Assembly: GCA_021639365.1 (NCBI GenBank)
Contig: JAJXHK010000033.1
Span: 1 to 24,681 of the forward strand
DNA length: 24,681 bases
Direction of reading: 5' to 3'
From: Collinsella aerofaciens
GTDB lineage: Bacteria; Actinomycetota; Coriobacteriia; Coriobacteriales; Coriobacteriaceae
The position numbers and the translations under genes were made by a program. Position 1 is the first letter of the stretch, and each line of letters starts with the position of its first letter. Of this stretch, positions 7,695 to 16,477 are shown in pieces. Below the pieces are notes generated by a model, which searched no databases, had not been told where the DNA came from, and saw only the letters and a list, made by a program, of their open reading frames with translations.

Positions 7695-8594
7695 ATGGGT
7701 GAGAACGTGACGAACACCGCCGCGACTGCGTCCGACCAGGCAACCGCGCCTACCATCGAGATCGCCGCCCACGCCGGCACCTGCTACGGCGTACAGCGCG
7801 CGCTCGACATGGCGCTGGCCGCCGCACCGCAGGCAGGAGAGAGCGCGCAGGTCCACACCCTGGGCCCGCTCATCCACAACCCCATCGTGGTGCGCGAGCT
7901 TGCCGAGGCGGGCGTGGGCTTGGCCGAGACCCTGGACGACGCTGCATCGGGCACGGTGATCATCCGCGCCCACGGCGTGGTGCCGCAGGTCATCGACGCC
8001 GCCCACGAGCGCGACCTTACCGTGGTCGACGCCACCTGCCCCTACGTGAAGAAGGTCCACGTGGCAGCTGAGCGTCTGGTGCGCGAGGGCTACCACGTGA
8101 TCGTCGTGGGCGAGCCGGGCCATCCCGAGGTTGAGGGCATTCTGGGCCACGCCGGCGATGACGCGCAGGTCGTGAGCTGCGCCGCCGACGCCGACGAGCC
8201 ACCGCTCAAGGGCAAGGTGGGCTTGGTCGTGCAGACCACACAGACTGCGCAAAACCTCGCTGAGGTCGTGGCCGCCATCACCCCGCGCGTGCAGGAACTG
8301 CGCGTGATCAACACCATCTGCGCCGCTACCAGCGAGCGCCAGCAGGCGGCCGCGTCGCTCGCCAACCGCTGCGACTGCATGGTCGTCGTAGGCGGCAAGA
8401 ACTCGGGCAACACCCGTCGCCTGGCGCAGATTTGCGCCGACGCCTGCGAGCGTACGCATCATATCGAGGAAGCATCGGAGCTCGAAGCCGCGTGGTTTGC
8501 CGACGCACGCCACATCGGCATCACCGCAGGCGCTTCCACCCCGCAAGAACACATCGAACGCGCCGTCGCGCGCATCAAGGAGCTTTGCCGCTAA
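7695..8594 (+). CDS. ispH: 4-hydroxy-3-methylbut-2-enyl diphosphate reductase
   Basis: IspH carries out the last step of the MEP isoprenoid pathway, reducing HMBPP to IPP and DMAPP with an iron-sulfur cluster. The three cluster cysteines are visible: AGTCYGV (Cys30), ATCPYVKK (Cys115) and NTICAATSERQ (Cys209). Substrate-pocket motifs are also present: LIHNP, RAHGV, GHPEVEG, the Thr in QTTQTA, KNSGNTRRL and TAGASTP. I chose ATG 7695, two bases after the plsC stop. The first 20 residues are a Thr/Ala-rich lead-in before the fold begins, so a start a little downstream cannot be excluded. Isoprenoids made here feed undecaprenyl carrier and quinone synthesis. Confidence 0.96.
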   Translation: MGENVTNTAATASDQATAPTIEIAAHAGTCYGVQRALDMALAAAPQAGESAQVHTLGPLIHNPIVVRELAEAGVGLAETLDDAASGTVIIRAHGVVPQVIDAAHERDLTVVDATCPYVKKVHVAAERLVREGYHVIVVGEPGHPEVEGILGHAGDDAQVVSCAADADEPPLKGKVGLVVQTTQTAQNLAEVVAAITPRVQELRVINTICAATSERQQAAASLANRCDCMVVVGGKNSGNTRRLAQICADACERTHHIEEASELEAAWFADARHIGITAGASTPQEHIERAVARIKELCR

Positions 8595-8596
8595 TC

Positions 8597-10039
8597 ATGG
8601 ACCAGACCGTACCCGCATACGCCGCCGAGGTGGCCGATTACGGGCGCAGCCGCGACCCCGAGCCGGGTGAGGGCGCGCTCGTCAAGAACGTGCGTCCCGA
8701 ATCGCCCGCATGGGATGTGGGTATCGAGCCGGGCATGCGCGTGCTCACGGTCAACGGCGAGCAGCTCACCGACATGATCGTGTGGCTTTGGGAGGCCGAC
8801 GACGATACCGTCGAGTTGGAGGTTTTTGACCCGCGCGATGGCACCGTAGCCCCCGTCGAGCTTGACCGCTTTCCCGGCGAGGACTGGGGCTTGGAGTTCG
8901 ATGGCCCCATCTTCGATGGCATGCGCACCTGCGTAAACGCCTGCGTGTTTTGCTTTATGACGATGCTACCCAAGGGCGGCCGCTCCACACTCTATATCCG
9001 CGACGACGACTACCGCCTAAGCTTTTTGCAGGGCAACTTTGTCACGCTGACCAACCTCACCGACGAGGACGTGCAAAACGTCATCGACCGCAACATGAGC
9101 CCCATGAACGTGTCAGTCCATGCCGTAAGCCCCGACGTCCGCCGCCGCATGATGGGCCGCAACGCCCAGCGCGGCATGGACGTGCTCGAGGCCATCATGG
9201 CCGCCGGCATCGAGATCCACGCGCAAATCGTATTGTGCCCCGGCATGAACGACGGCGAGGAGTTGGAAAAGACCCTGCGCTACTGCGAGGAGCACGAACA
9301 GATCACGAGCCTGGGTATCGTGCCGCTCGGTTTTACCAAGCATCAGAACCGCTTTAGCTGGTCCTATAGCGACAAACCCGAGCTCGCCCGTGAGACCATC
9401 GCCATGATCCGGCCCTATCAGGATCGCGCGTTTGAGCGCTTTGGCCGCCACACCTTCCAGATGAGCGACGAGTTCTACCTGGACGCCGGCATCGAGCCGC
9501 CCGAAGCCGATTTCTACGACGGCTACCCGCAGTACTACGACGGCATCGGCATGATCCGCTCATATTTGGACGAAACCGACGACGTCCTCTCTGCGAATGC
9601 CGAGCGCTTGGTCAGCGTCCGTGAGGCCATAGCCGCACGCGGCCAGCACCTGCTGTGCCTCTCGGGCGCCAGCGCGCGCGATACGGTGGCTCGCTTCGTG
9701 GAGTCGCCGCAGGGCCTCGCCGGAACCGTCACGGCCATCAAGAACCGCTACTTTGGCGGTAACGTGGACGTAACCGGCCTCATCGTCGCGAGCGACATCC
9801 TGGAGCAGCTGCCGCAAGACCTGTCGGGGGTTATGCTCTTTGTGCCTAAGCTTATGTTCAACGCTGACGGCATGACGCTTGACGAGTATCATCGTGACGA
9901 TTTACTCGCAAGCCTTACCAGTCGCGGCGCCGAGGTTCATGTGGTGTCGACCATGCCGCATGAGCTGCTCGATACCCTGGAGCACATCCTTGGCATAACG
10001 CCTGCCGACTCTACCAATTCCGCTGACCCTACCCATTAA
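8597..10039 (+). CDS. PDZ and radical-SAM DUF512 protein
   Basis: A 480-residue protein of the family annotated as DUF512 or putative Fe-S oxidoreductase. It begins with a PDZ-like domain (about residues 20-80: ALVKNVRPESPAWDVGIEPG). A radical-SAM-type CxxxCxxC motif with Cys112, Cys116 and Cys119 follows (TCVNACVFCF). The DUF512 part lies at the C-terminal half, including SDEFYLDAG and the Rossmann-like CLSGASARDTV. The reaction is unknown. Members often lie next to der, as here, which has led to suggestions of a role in ribosome or RNA maturation; that is inference. The start lies two bases after the ispH stop. The open frame extends further upstream inside ispH, but that part overlaps coding DNA and is not used. 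Confidence 0.88.
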   Translation: MDQTVPAYAAEVADYGRSRDPEPGEGALVKNVRPESPAWDVGIEPGMRVLTVNGEQLTDMIVWLWEADDDTVELEVFDPRDGTVAPVELDRFPGEDWGLEFDGPIFDGMRTCVNACVFCFMTMLPKGGRSTLYIRDDDYRLSFLQGNFVTLTNLTDEDVQNVIDRNMSPMNVSVHAVSPDVRRRMMGRNAQRGMDVLEAIMAAGIEIHAQIVLCPGMNDGEELEKTLRYCEEHEQITSLGIVPLGFTKHQNRFSWSYSDKPELARETIAMIRPYQDRAFERFGRHTFQMSDEFYLDAGIEPPEADFYDGYPQYYDGIGMIRSYLDETDDVLSANAERLVSVREAIAARGQHLLCLSGASARDTVARFVESPQGLAGTVTAIKNRYFGGNVDVTGLIVASDILEQLPQDLSGVMLFVPKLMFNADGMTLDEYHRDDLLASLTSRGAEVHVVSTMPHELLDTLEHILGITPADSTNSADPTH

Positions 10040-10049
10040 AGGAGAGCAG

Positions 10050-11384
10050 ATGAAACCTATCGTCGCCGTCGTCGGACGCCCCAACGTGGGCAAGTCCACG
10101 CTCGTTAACCGCCTCGCCCAGACCTCGGACGCCATCGTCCACGAGTCCCGCGGCGTCACGCGCGACCGCTCGTATCACACGGCCGACTGGAACGGCCGCG
10201 AGTTCACCATCGTCGACACGGGCGGTATCGAGCCGCTCAAGAGCGACGACGTCTTCGCCACGTCTATCCGCGACCAGGCGCTCGCCGCCGCCGAGGAAGC
10301 CGCCGTCATCCTGTTTGTCGTTGACGGCCGCACCGGCGTCACCGAGGAGGACGAGTCGGTCGCCCGCATGCTCAAGCGCTCTGACAAGCCGGTCTTTCTG
10401 CTGGTGAACAAGCTCGATAACCCCGATCGCGAGAACGACAACATCTGGGAGTTCTATTCGCTCGGCATCGGCGAGCCCACGCCGCTTTCGGCTCTGCACG
10501 GCCATGGCACGGGTGACCTCCTCGATGACATAGTCGCGCTGCTCCCCGAGGAGGAGGACGAGATCGCCGACGAGTTCCCCGACGCGCTGAACGTCGCCAT
10601 CATCGGCCGACCCAACGCCGGCAAGTCCTCGCTGTTCAACCGTATCCTGGGTGCTGACCGCTCCATCGTGTCGAACATCGCCGGCACCACGCGCGACGCC
10701 ATCGATACCGTCGTCGAGCGCAACGGCAAGCACTACCGCATGGTCGACACCGCGGGCATTCGCAAGAAGAGCACCGTCTACGAGAACATCGAGTACTACT
10801 CCATGGTCCGCGGCCTGCGCGCCATCGACCGCGCCGACGTGGCGCTGCTCGTCGTCGACGCCTCCGTGGGCGTTACCGAGCAGGACCAGAAGGTCATGGG
10901 CCTTGCCATCGAGCGCGGCTGCGCCATCGTGGTGCTGCTCAACAAGTGGGACCTGCTCGACGACGACCGCAAGCGCGAGGCCTGCATGGAGACCGTCGAC
11001 CGCCGTCTGGGCGTCATGGCTCCCTGGGCCCAGTACCTGCGCATCTCTGCCCTGACCGGCCGCAGCATCGAGAAGATCTGGGCGATGGTCGACGCCGCCG
11101 AGAAGACGCGTTCGCAAAAGATCACCACCTCGCGCCTCAACACGTTCCTCACCGACCTGCGCGAATTCGGCCACACCGTGGTGGACGGTAAGCGCCGTCT
11201 GCGCATGCATTACGTGACCCAGACGGGTGTCAACCCGCCGACGTTCACGTTCTTCGTCAACCACAGCGACCTGGTCAACGACACCTACCAGCGCTACGTG
11301 GAAAACCGCATGCGCTCGACCTTCGATTTCGCCGGTACGCCCATTCGACTCTTCTTTAGGAAGAAGGAGCAAAAGGATGCTTAA
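10050..11384 (+). CDS. der: Ribosome biogenesis GTPase Der (EngA)
   Basis: Der is an essential GTPase with two G domains in tandem that acts in assembly of the 50S ribosomal subunit. The first G domain has GRPNVGKS (residues 9-16), DTGGIE and NKLD. The second has GRPNAGKS (about 186-193), DTAGIRKK and NKWD. The C-terminal KH-like domain ends in FAGTPIRLFFRKK. The 444-residue length is typical. AAAGGAGAG lies just before the start. The end overlaps plsY by 8 bp, so translation of the two is likely linked. Confidence 0.97.
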   Translation: MKPIVAVVGRPNVGKSTLVNRLAQTSDAIVHESRGVTRDRSYHTADWNGREFTIVDTGGIEPLKSDDVFATSIRDQALAAAEEAAVILFVVDGRTGVTEEDESVARMLKRSDKPVFLLVNKLDNPDRENDNIWEFYSLGIGEPTPLSALHGHGTGDLLDDIVALLPEEEDEIADEFPDALNVAIIGRPNAGKSSLFNRILGADRSIVSNIAGTTRDAIDTVVERNGKHYRMVDTAGIRKKSTVYENIEYYSMVRGLRAIDRADVALLVVDASVGVTEQDQKVMGLAIERGCAIVVLLNKWDLLDDDRKREACMETVDRRLGVMAPWAQYLRISALTGRSIEKIWAMVDAAEKTRSQKITTSRLNTFLTDLREFGHTVVDGKRRLRMHYVTQTGVNPPTFTFFVNHSDLVNDTYQRYVENRMRSTFDFAGTPIRLFFRKKEQKDA

Positions 11385-12060
11385 TCCGATTCTGCTGACC
11401 GCCATCTGCGCCGTGGTCTCGTTCTTTATCGGAGCGATTCCGTTTGGCCTGATCTTGGGCCGCGTGTTCAACCACACGGACATTCGCAAGGCGGGCTCCG
11501 GCAACATCGGCACCACCAACGCGCTGCGCGTGGCTGGCCCCAAGGTGGCCGCGCTCACGCTGCTGCTCGATTGCCTTAAGGGCGCCATCTGCGTACAAAT
11601 CGCGCGCCCGCTCATCGCGAGCTTGGGCTATGGCTTCCCTGCGAGCATCATGGCTCCCGGCGCGGCCGGCGACTGGATGCTCGGCGTCATCTGCCTGGCG
11701 GCCGTGTGGGGCCACATCTTCTCGCCCTATCTCAACTTTCACGGCGGCAAAGGTATCGCCGTGGGCCTGGGCGTGATTCTTGCCTGGTACTGGCCCATTG
11801 GCCTGTCGCTGCTGGGCATGTTCATCGTGGCCGTCGCCATCACCAAGTACGTGTCGGTCGGCTCGCTCGCCGCCGCCATCGGCCTTCCCATCGCCGCCTG
11901 CGCGATCTTTCCGTACAGCAGCCTGGGCCTCAAGTTTTGCATGACGATGATCGGCATCACCGTGGTGTGGGCCCATCGCTCAAATATCCAAAAGCTCATG
12001 GCCGGTAAGGAGTCCAAGCTCTCGTTTACCAAGCGCGTCACCGAGCCCGACGATAAGTAG
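11377..12060 (+). CDS. plsY: Glycerol-3-phosphate acyltransferase PlsY
   Basis: PlsY is the membrane enzyme that transfers an acyl group from acyl-phosphate to glycerol-3-phosphate, the first committed step of phospholipid synthesis. The 227-residue protein has five to seven hydrophobic helices. It shows the family motifs AGSGNIGTTNALR (about residues 37-49) and GHIFSPYLNFHGGKGIA (about 110-126), plus WAHRSNI near the C terminus. The start at 11377 has AAGAAGGAG upstream and lies within the last codons of der. The open frame upstream is in der coding DNA. The next gene, gpsA, makes its substrate, so the pair forms a functional unit. Confidence 0.95.
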   Translation: MLNPILLTAICAVVSFFIGAIPFGLILGRVFNHTDIRKAGSGNIGTTNALRVAGPKVAALTLLLDCLKGAICVQIARPLIASLGYGFPASIMAPGAAGDWMLGVICLAAVWGHIFSPYLNFHGGKGIAVGLGVILAWYWPIGLSLLGMFIVAVAITKYVSVGSLAAAIGLPIAACAIFPYSSLGLKFCMTMIGITVVWAHRSNIQKLMAGKESKLSFTKRVTEPDDK

Positions 12061-12069
12061 GAGAGAGTC

Positions 12070-13077
12070 ATGAATGTTGCGCTGATTGGCTCCGGCTCCT
12101 GGGGAACCGCCGTCGCCGGCCTAGCCGCCGCGCGAGCCGAGCGCGTGACCATGTGGGCCCATAGCGAGCAGACGGCTGCCGGCATTAACGCTGAGCACCG
12201 TAATCCCCGCTATCTGGTGGACTACGAGCTGCCGGAAAACGTTAACGCCACGACGGACTTGGCCCAGGCGCTCGACGGCGCCGAGGCCATCATCTTTGCC
12301 GTGCCTTCGACGCACCTGCGCAGTGTCTGCCACCAGGCGGCGCCCTTTATGGTGGACGAGACGCCGGTTCTGTGCCTCACCAAGGGCATTGAGCCCGAGT
12401 CCGGCCTGCTTATGAGCGAGGTCATCGCCAGCGAGATTGGCAACGAGTCGCGCGTGGCGGCGCTTTCAGGCCCCAACCATGCCGAGGAAATCTGCCGCGG
12501 CGGGCTTTCGGCCGCCGTCATCGCCAGCGAGGACCAGCAGATAGGGGAGACCTTTAAGGACCTGTTGCTGTCCACGGCTTTCCGAATCTACCTGTCGCAG
12601 GACATGACCGGTGTCGAGGTCTGCGGCGCCATGAAGAACGTTATCGCCATCGTGTGCGGCATTTCTGCCGGCTCGGGTGCGGGCGACAACACGCTTGCCC
12701 TCATCATGACGCGCGGCCTGGCCGAGATCAGCCGACTGGTGTATGCCCGCGGCGGCCAGGCCATGACCTGCATGGGACTTGCCGGCATGGGCGACCTTAT
12801 CGCCACCTGCACTTCGGAGCATTCGCGCAACCGCACCTTTGGCTACGAGTTCGCTCATGGCGTTTCGCTCGACGAGTACCAGGCCCGCACGCATATGGTG
12901 GTCGAGGGCGCCGTCGCGGCCCGCAGCGTCAGCGAGCTCGCCCGTTCACTGGGCGTAGACATTCCGCTCACCTTTGCTGTGGAGAAAACGCTCTACAACG
13001 GTGTTACTTTAGATAGGGCGCTCGAGACCCTTACCGAGCGCGTTCCCTCCCAAGAGTTCTACGGACTCACCGACTAG
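12070..13077 (+). CDS. gpsA: Glycerol-3-phosphate dehydrogenase [NAD(P)+]
   Basis: The cytosolic enzyme reduces dihydroxyacetone phosphate to sn-glycerol-3-phosphate, the acceptor used by PlsY encoded just upstream. The 335-residue protein begins with the Rossmann dinucleotide motif GSGSWGT (residues 7-13). It has the conserved FAVPSTHLR, LCLTKGIE and LSGPNHAEE blocks. The catalytic-lysine region is GAMKNVIAI (Lys189), followed by NTLALIMTRGLAEI and GLAGMGDLIATC. Length is standard. AGGAGAG precedes the start, 9 bp after the plsY stop. Confidence 0.96.
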   Translation: MNVALIGSGSWGTAVAGLAAARAERVTMWAHSEQTAAGINAEHRNPRYLVDYELPENVNATTDLAQALDGAEAIIFAVPSTHLRSVCHQAAPFMVDETPVLCLTKGIEPESGLLMSEVIASEIGNESRVAALSGPNHAEEICRGGLSAAVIASEDQQIGETFKDLLLSTAFRIYLSQDMTGVEVCGAMKNVIAIVCGISAGSGAGDNTLALIMTRGLAEISRLVYARGGQAMTCMGLAGMGDLIATCTSEHSRNRTFGYEFAHGVSLDEYQARTHMVVEGAVAARSVSELARSLGVDIPLTFAVEKTLYNGVTLDRALETLTERVPSQEFYGLTD

Positions 13078-13095
13078 CGCAGAAAGGCTTCTACC

Positions 13096-13767
13096 ATGGG
13101 TTCCATCAAAATCGCTCCGTCCGTCCTTTCGGCCGACATGGCCAACCTCAAGGGCGAGCTCGACAAGATCGCCGGTGCCGACTACGTGCACTTCGACGTT
13201 ATGGACGGTCACTTTACCGGCAACCTGACCTTTGGCGTTGACATCCTCAAGGCCGTCAAGCGCTCCACCGATGTACCGGTCGACGCGCACCTGATGGTGT
13301 CGAACCCCGACGAGACGGTCGATTGGTACGCCGATGCCGGTGCCGATATGATCACCGTGCACTACGAGGCTTCCACGCACCTACATCGCACGCTCACCCA
13401 TCTGCAGCAGCGCGGCGTCAAGGCCGGCGTGGTGCTCAACCCCGCCACCCCCGTGTGCGTGCTCGAGAGCATCATCGACGTTGTCGATATGGTGCTGCTG
13501 ATGAGCGTGAACCCTGGCTTTGGCGGCCAGAGCTTTATCCCTGGTACAATTGCCAAACTGCACGAGCTTACGGCCATGTGCGAGCGCCACGGCGTGTCGC
13601 CCCTGATTGAGGTTGACGGCGGCATCTCTTCCAAGAACATCGCCGAGGTCGTCAAGGCCGGTGCCAACGTGCTCGTGGCCGGTTCTGCCGTATTTAAGTC
13701 CGAAGATCCCGCTGCCGAGGTTGCGCTGCTGCAGAAGCTAGGCAACGAGGCCGCACAGGAGGCATAA
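13096..13767 (+). CDS. rpe: Ribulose-phosphate 3-epimerase
   Basis: A pentose-phosphate and Calvin-type epimerase that interconverts ribulose-5-phosphate and xylulose-5-phosphate. The 223-residue TIM-barrel protein shows IAPSVLSADMANL, the metal-binding HFDVMDGHF, DAHLMV, the phosphate-binding loop MSVNPGFGGQ and the second catalytic strand IEVDGGIS. The start has AAAGG eight to nine bases upstream and lies 18 bp after gpsA. Co-transcription with gpsA and the cysteine desulfurase gene, 6 bp away, is likely. Confidence 0.95.
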   Translation: MGSIKIAPSVLSADMANLKGELDKIAGADYVHFDVMDGHFTGNLTFGVDILKAVKRSTDVPVDAHLMVSNPDETVDWYADAGADMITVHYEASTHLHRTLTHLQQRGVKAGVVLNPATPVCVLESIIDVVDMVLLMSVNPGFGGQSFIPGTIAKLHELTAMCERHGVSPLIEVDGGISSKNIAEVVKAGANVLVAGSAVFKSEDPAAEVALLQKLGNEAAQEA

Positions 13768-13773
13768 ACCCTT

Positions 13774-14952
13774 ATGACCGCAGGTCAAAACCGCATACCC
13801 GTGAATCTTGACTATGCCGCCTCGACGCCCATGCGCGCCGAGGCGTGCCTTGCGCAGCGCGAATACGACGAAAGCGAGCTTGCCGGCGTCAACCCCAACT
13901 CGCTGCACTCGCTCGGCCGCAAGGCAGCCGCGCGTCTGGAAGTGGCACGTCGCGAGATCGCCCGCAGCTTTGGCGTGCGCGTCCGCCCGTCCGAGATTAT
14001 CCTGACCAACGGCGGCACCGAGGCCAACCAGCTGGCACTGCTCGGCCTTGCCGAGGGCGCACGCCAGCGTGATCGCAAGCGCGACCGTGTGATCGTGTCC
14101 GCCATTGAGCACGATTCGATCCTGGACAACCTGCCGCTGTTGCGAGCCGCCGGCTTTACCGTCGACCTGGTGCAGCCCTGCCGCGCGGGCTATATTGAGC
14201 CCGCCGCGCTCTCCGAGTTTCTGGGCGACGACGTGGCGCTCGTGAGCATTATGGTCGCCAACAACGAAACCGGCGTGGTACAGCCCATCCGTGAGCTTGC
14301 CGCCGCCGCACACGCTGCCGGCGCCCTGTTCCACACCGATGCCATCCAGGGCTATTTGCATATTCCGCTCGATGTCACCGAGCTGGGCGTCGATGCCATG
14401 ACCGTGGCCGCACACAAAATCGGCGGCCCCGTGGCGTCCGGTGCGCTCTACCTTAAGAGCCGCACGCCGCTGCGTCCGCGCATCTTTGGCGGCGGACAGG
14501 AGGCCGGGCGTCGCGCCGGCACGCAGGACCTGCGCACGCAGCTGGCCTTTGCCGCTGCCGCGTCTGCGCTGGCTCCCAATGTAGCTCAGGAGCGCGCGAC
14601 GCTGCAGGCCCTGTCCGACAAACTCTACGCCACGCTTACGGCCCATCCGCGTATCCACGCCACGATGGGCGACTATGCGCAGGCCAATCGCCTGCCGGGT
14701 ATGGTTTCGATCTACGTCGACGGCATGGACTCCGAGGAGCTCATCATTAAGCTCGATGCCGCTGGCTTTGAGGTTTCGGCCGGCTCTGCCTGCTCGAGCG
14801 GCAGCATGGACCCGAGCCACGTGCTCAGCGCCATGGGTATTGGCCGCGAGCAGGCATTGGGCGCGTTGCGTATCTCGTTCGATGACCGCGTGAACCCCGC
14901 CGATCTGGACGAGTTTGCCCAGACGCTGCTCTCGATCGTGGGTGCCGCATGA
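13774..14952 (+). CDS. Cysteine desulfurase (NifS/IscS family)
   Basis: A pyridoxal-phosphate enzyme of 392 residues that removes sulfur from cysteine for Fe-S clusters and thiolated cofactors or tRNA. Class V aminotransferase features are visible: LDYAASTPMR at the N terminus, TNGGTEANQLAL, NNETGVVQP, HTDAIQG, and the PLP lysine in AHKIGG (Lys215). GGGQEAGRRAGTQ follows. The persulfide cysteine lies in SAGSACSSGS (Cys340), the arrangement of the NifS/IscS group rather than SufS. No scaffold gene (iscU/sufU) or tRNA thiolase is adjacent, so the sulfur acceptor cannot be told. The end overlaps the next gene by 4 bp (ATGA). Confidence 0.93.
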   Translation: MTAGQNRIPVNLDYAASTPMRAEACLAQREYDESELAGVNPNSLHSLGRKAAARLEVARREIARSFGVRVRPSEIILTNGGTEANQLALLGLAEGARQRDRKRDRVIVSAIEHDSILDNLPLLRAAGFTVDLVQPCRAGYIEPAALSEFLGDDVALVSIMVANNETGVVQPIRELAAAAHAAGALFHTDAIQGYLHIPLDVTELGVDAMTVAAHKIGGPVASGALYLKSRTPLRPRIFGGGQEAGRRAGTQDLRTQLAFAAAASALAPNVAQERATLQALSDKLYATLTAHPRIHATMGDYAQANRLPGMVSIYVDGMDSEELIIKLDAAGFEVSAGSACSSGSMDPSHVLSAMGIGREQALGALRISFDDRVNPADLDEFAQTLLSIVGAA

Positions 14953-15758
14953 TCGTCGCCGAGCTTGAACGTGCGCTGCTGGCGCGCTATCCCAAGGCGG
15001 ATGCCGAGGGCTGGGATCATGTGGGGCTGTCGGTCGGAGATCCTGCTGCCGAGATCACCGGCGTTGCCTGCGCACTCGATGCGACCGAAGCTAACGTGCA
15101 CCGCGCTCTTGAGGCCGGCGCCAACGTGCTATTGACGCATCATCCCATCTACATCAAGGCACCCGAGGCCTTTTGCCCGGCCGATTCTGGACGCCCCCAG
15201 TGCAGCGCGGCGCTGTATGAGGCGGCCCGTTGCGGCATGAGCATCATCTCGCTCCACACTAATCTGGACCGCTCGCACGAGGCGCGTGTCCGCCTGAGTG
15301 AGCTACTGGATGCTGAGCCCGTGAGCTCGCTGGAGCATGTGGACGACCCCGAGGCCTGCGGCCTGGGTGCACTCGCGAACCTCGATGACCCCTGCAGCCT
15401 GCGCGACCTTGCTGCCCGTGCCGCCACAGCCTTTGGCAGCGACCCGCGCGTGTGGGGCGAAGCCGACCACCCGTGTCGTACCGTCGCAATCCTCGGTGGT
15501 TCCTTGGGCGACTTTGGCGAGCTCGCCATCGCCGCGGGCGCGGACGTTATCGTGACCGGCGAGGCGGGCTACCACGTAGCGCAGGACCTCGCCTTGCGTG
15601 GGCTGCCCGTAGTTCTGCTCGGCCACGACCGCTCCGAGGAGCCGTTCGTTGATATATTGATGAACTCTGCAGTTGACGCCGGGGTCGACCCCCGTCATGC
15701 GATTAAAATACTGAACCCTTGCCAATGGTGGACTGTGACAAAAGGAGAGAACTTATGA
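14949..15758 (+). CDS. NIF3-like dinuclear metal-centre protein
   Basis: A 269-residue member of the NIF3/YqfO/YbgI family, which forms hexameric toroids with a two-metal site. The biochemical role is unsettled; older annotations call it GTP cyclohydrolase 1 type 2. Metal-binding positions are recognisable in GWDHVGLSVG, LLTHHPIY and SLHTNLD, and near the C terminus in VIVTGEAGYH and LLGHDRSE. The longer YqfO form has an inserted domain that is absent here. It overlaps the upstream desulfurase gene and the downstream coiled-coil gene (ATGA at 15755-15758). The pairing with the zinc-ribbon protein is common in Gram-positives. Confidence 0.9.
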   Translation: MIVAELERALLARYPKADAEGWDHVGLSVGDPAAEITGVACALDATEANVHRALEAGANVLLTHHPIYIKAPEAFCPADSGRPQCSAALYEAARCGMSIISLHTNLDRSHEARVRLSELLDAEPVSSLEHVDDPEACGLGALANLDDPCSLRDLAARAATAFGSDPRVWGEADHPCRTVAILGGSLGDFGELAIAAGADVIVTGEAGYHVAQDLALRGLPVVLLGHDRSEEPFVDILMNSAVDAGVDPRHAIKILNPCQWWTVTKGENL

Positions 15759-16474
15759 GCGCCGGCGCTACGCTACTCAAGCTGCAACAGATCGATTTGG
15801 AGCTCGCCCGTAACAAGAGCGAACTTGCCAATATGCCGGAGCTCAAGGAGCTCGCTTCCAAGCGCAAGACCTATGTGAAGCTCAAGTCCGAGATGACCAA
15901 GCTCTACGCCCAGCGCAAGGACCTGGACATTGAGCTCGACGATCTCAACACCACCGAGATTCAGACCAACAACGCCATCGAGGCCGCCAAGAAGCGCCAC
16001 GTCGACGGCTCCGACTACCGCGAGGTTCAGGACCTGGAGAACGAGCTCGCCACCCTGGCCAAGCGTCTGGACAAGATCGAGCACACCCGCAAGGACGTCG
16101 TTGTCGCCCACAAAGAGACGCTCGACCGCGAGACCCGCGCGCAGGCCATCATCGCCAAGTTCGAGGAGGGCGTGAAGGCCGATACCAAGGCCGCCCGCGC
16201 CAAGGCTGCCGACCTGCAGGCCCAGATCGAAGCCGCCACGAAGGAGCGCACCGCGCTTGCCGCAACGCTGCCGACCGACGTGCTTACCGACTACGAGCGT
16301 CTTCTTAAGCAGTTCCGCGGCCTGGCCGTCGAGACCATCCAGGGCAACATCCCCACGGTCTGCCACACCGCGCTGCAGGCATCGTCCATGAGCGACCTGA
16401 ACCACGACGGCAGCGAGATTACGCACTGCCCGTACTGCCACCGCCTGCTGGTGCTCCCGAGCAAGGAAGCTTAA
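15755..16474 (+). CDS. Coiled-coil protein with C-terminal zinc ribbon
   Basis: A 239-residue protein. About residues 5-175 are heptad-rich Lys/Glu/Leu helices forming a long antiparallel coiled coil. A short C-terminal cysteine module follows. This matches the C4-type zinc-ribbon (zf-RING_7-like) family found next to NIF3 genes. In typical members the module has two CxxC pairs. Here the second pair is intact (CPYC, Cys225 and Cys228) but the first has one Cys (Cys203) followed by His, so zinc binding may use Cys3His or be lost. The start at 15755 follows AAAGGAG inside the NIF3 gene. The function is unknown; nucleic-acid or RNase-related roles are suggested in the literature only loosely. 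Confidence 0.85.
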   Translation: MSAGATLLKLQQIDLELARNKSELANMPELKELASKRKTYVKLKSEMTKLYAQRKDLDIELDDLNTTEIQTNNAIEAAKKRHVDGSDYREVQDLENELATLAKRLDKIEHTRKDVVVAHKETLDRETRAQAIIAKFEEGVKADTKAARAKAADLQAQIEAATKERTALAATLPTDVLTDYERLLKQFRGLAVETIQGNIPTVCHTALQASSMSDLNHDGSEITHCPYCHRLLVLPSKEA

Positions 16475-16477
16475 ACA

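Noticed and set aside
6250..7743. Minus-strand open frame of about 497 codons
   Set aside because: It is antisense to cmk and plsC, both of which have full sets of family motifs.
10029..11615. Minus-strand open frame of about 528 codons
   Set aside because: It is the antisense shadow of der and the start of plsY; no ribosome-binding site or motif supports it.
13738..14820. Minus-strand open frame of about 360 codons
   Set aside because: It is antisense to the cysteine desulfurase gene and has no recognisable domain.
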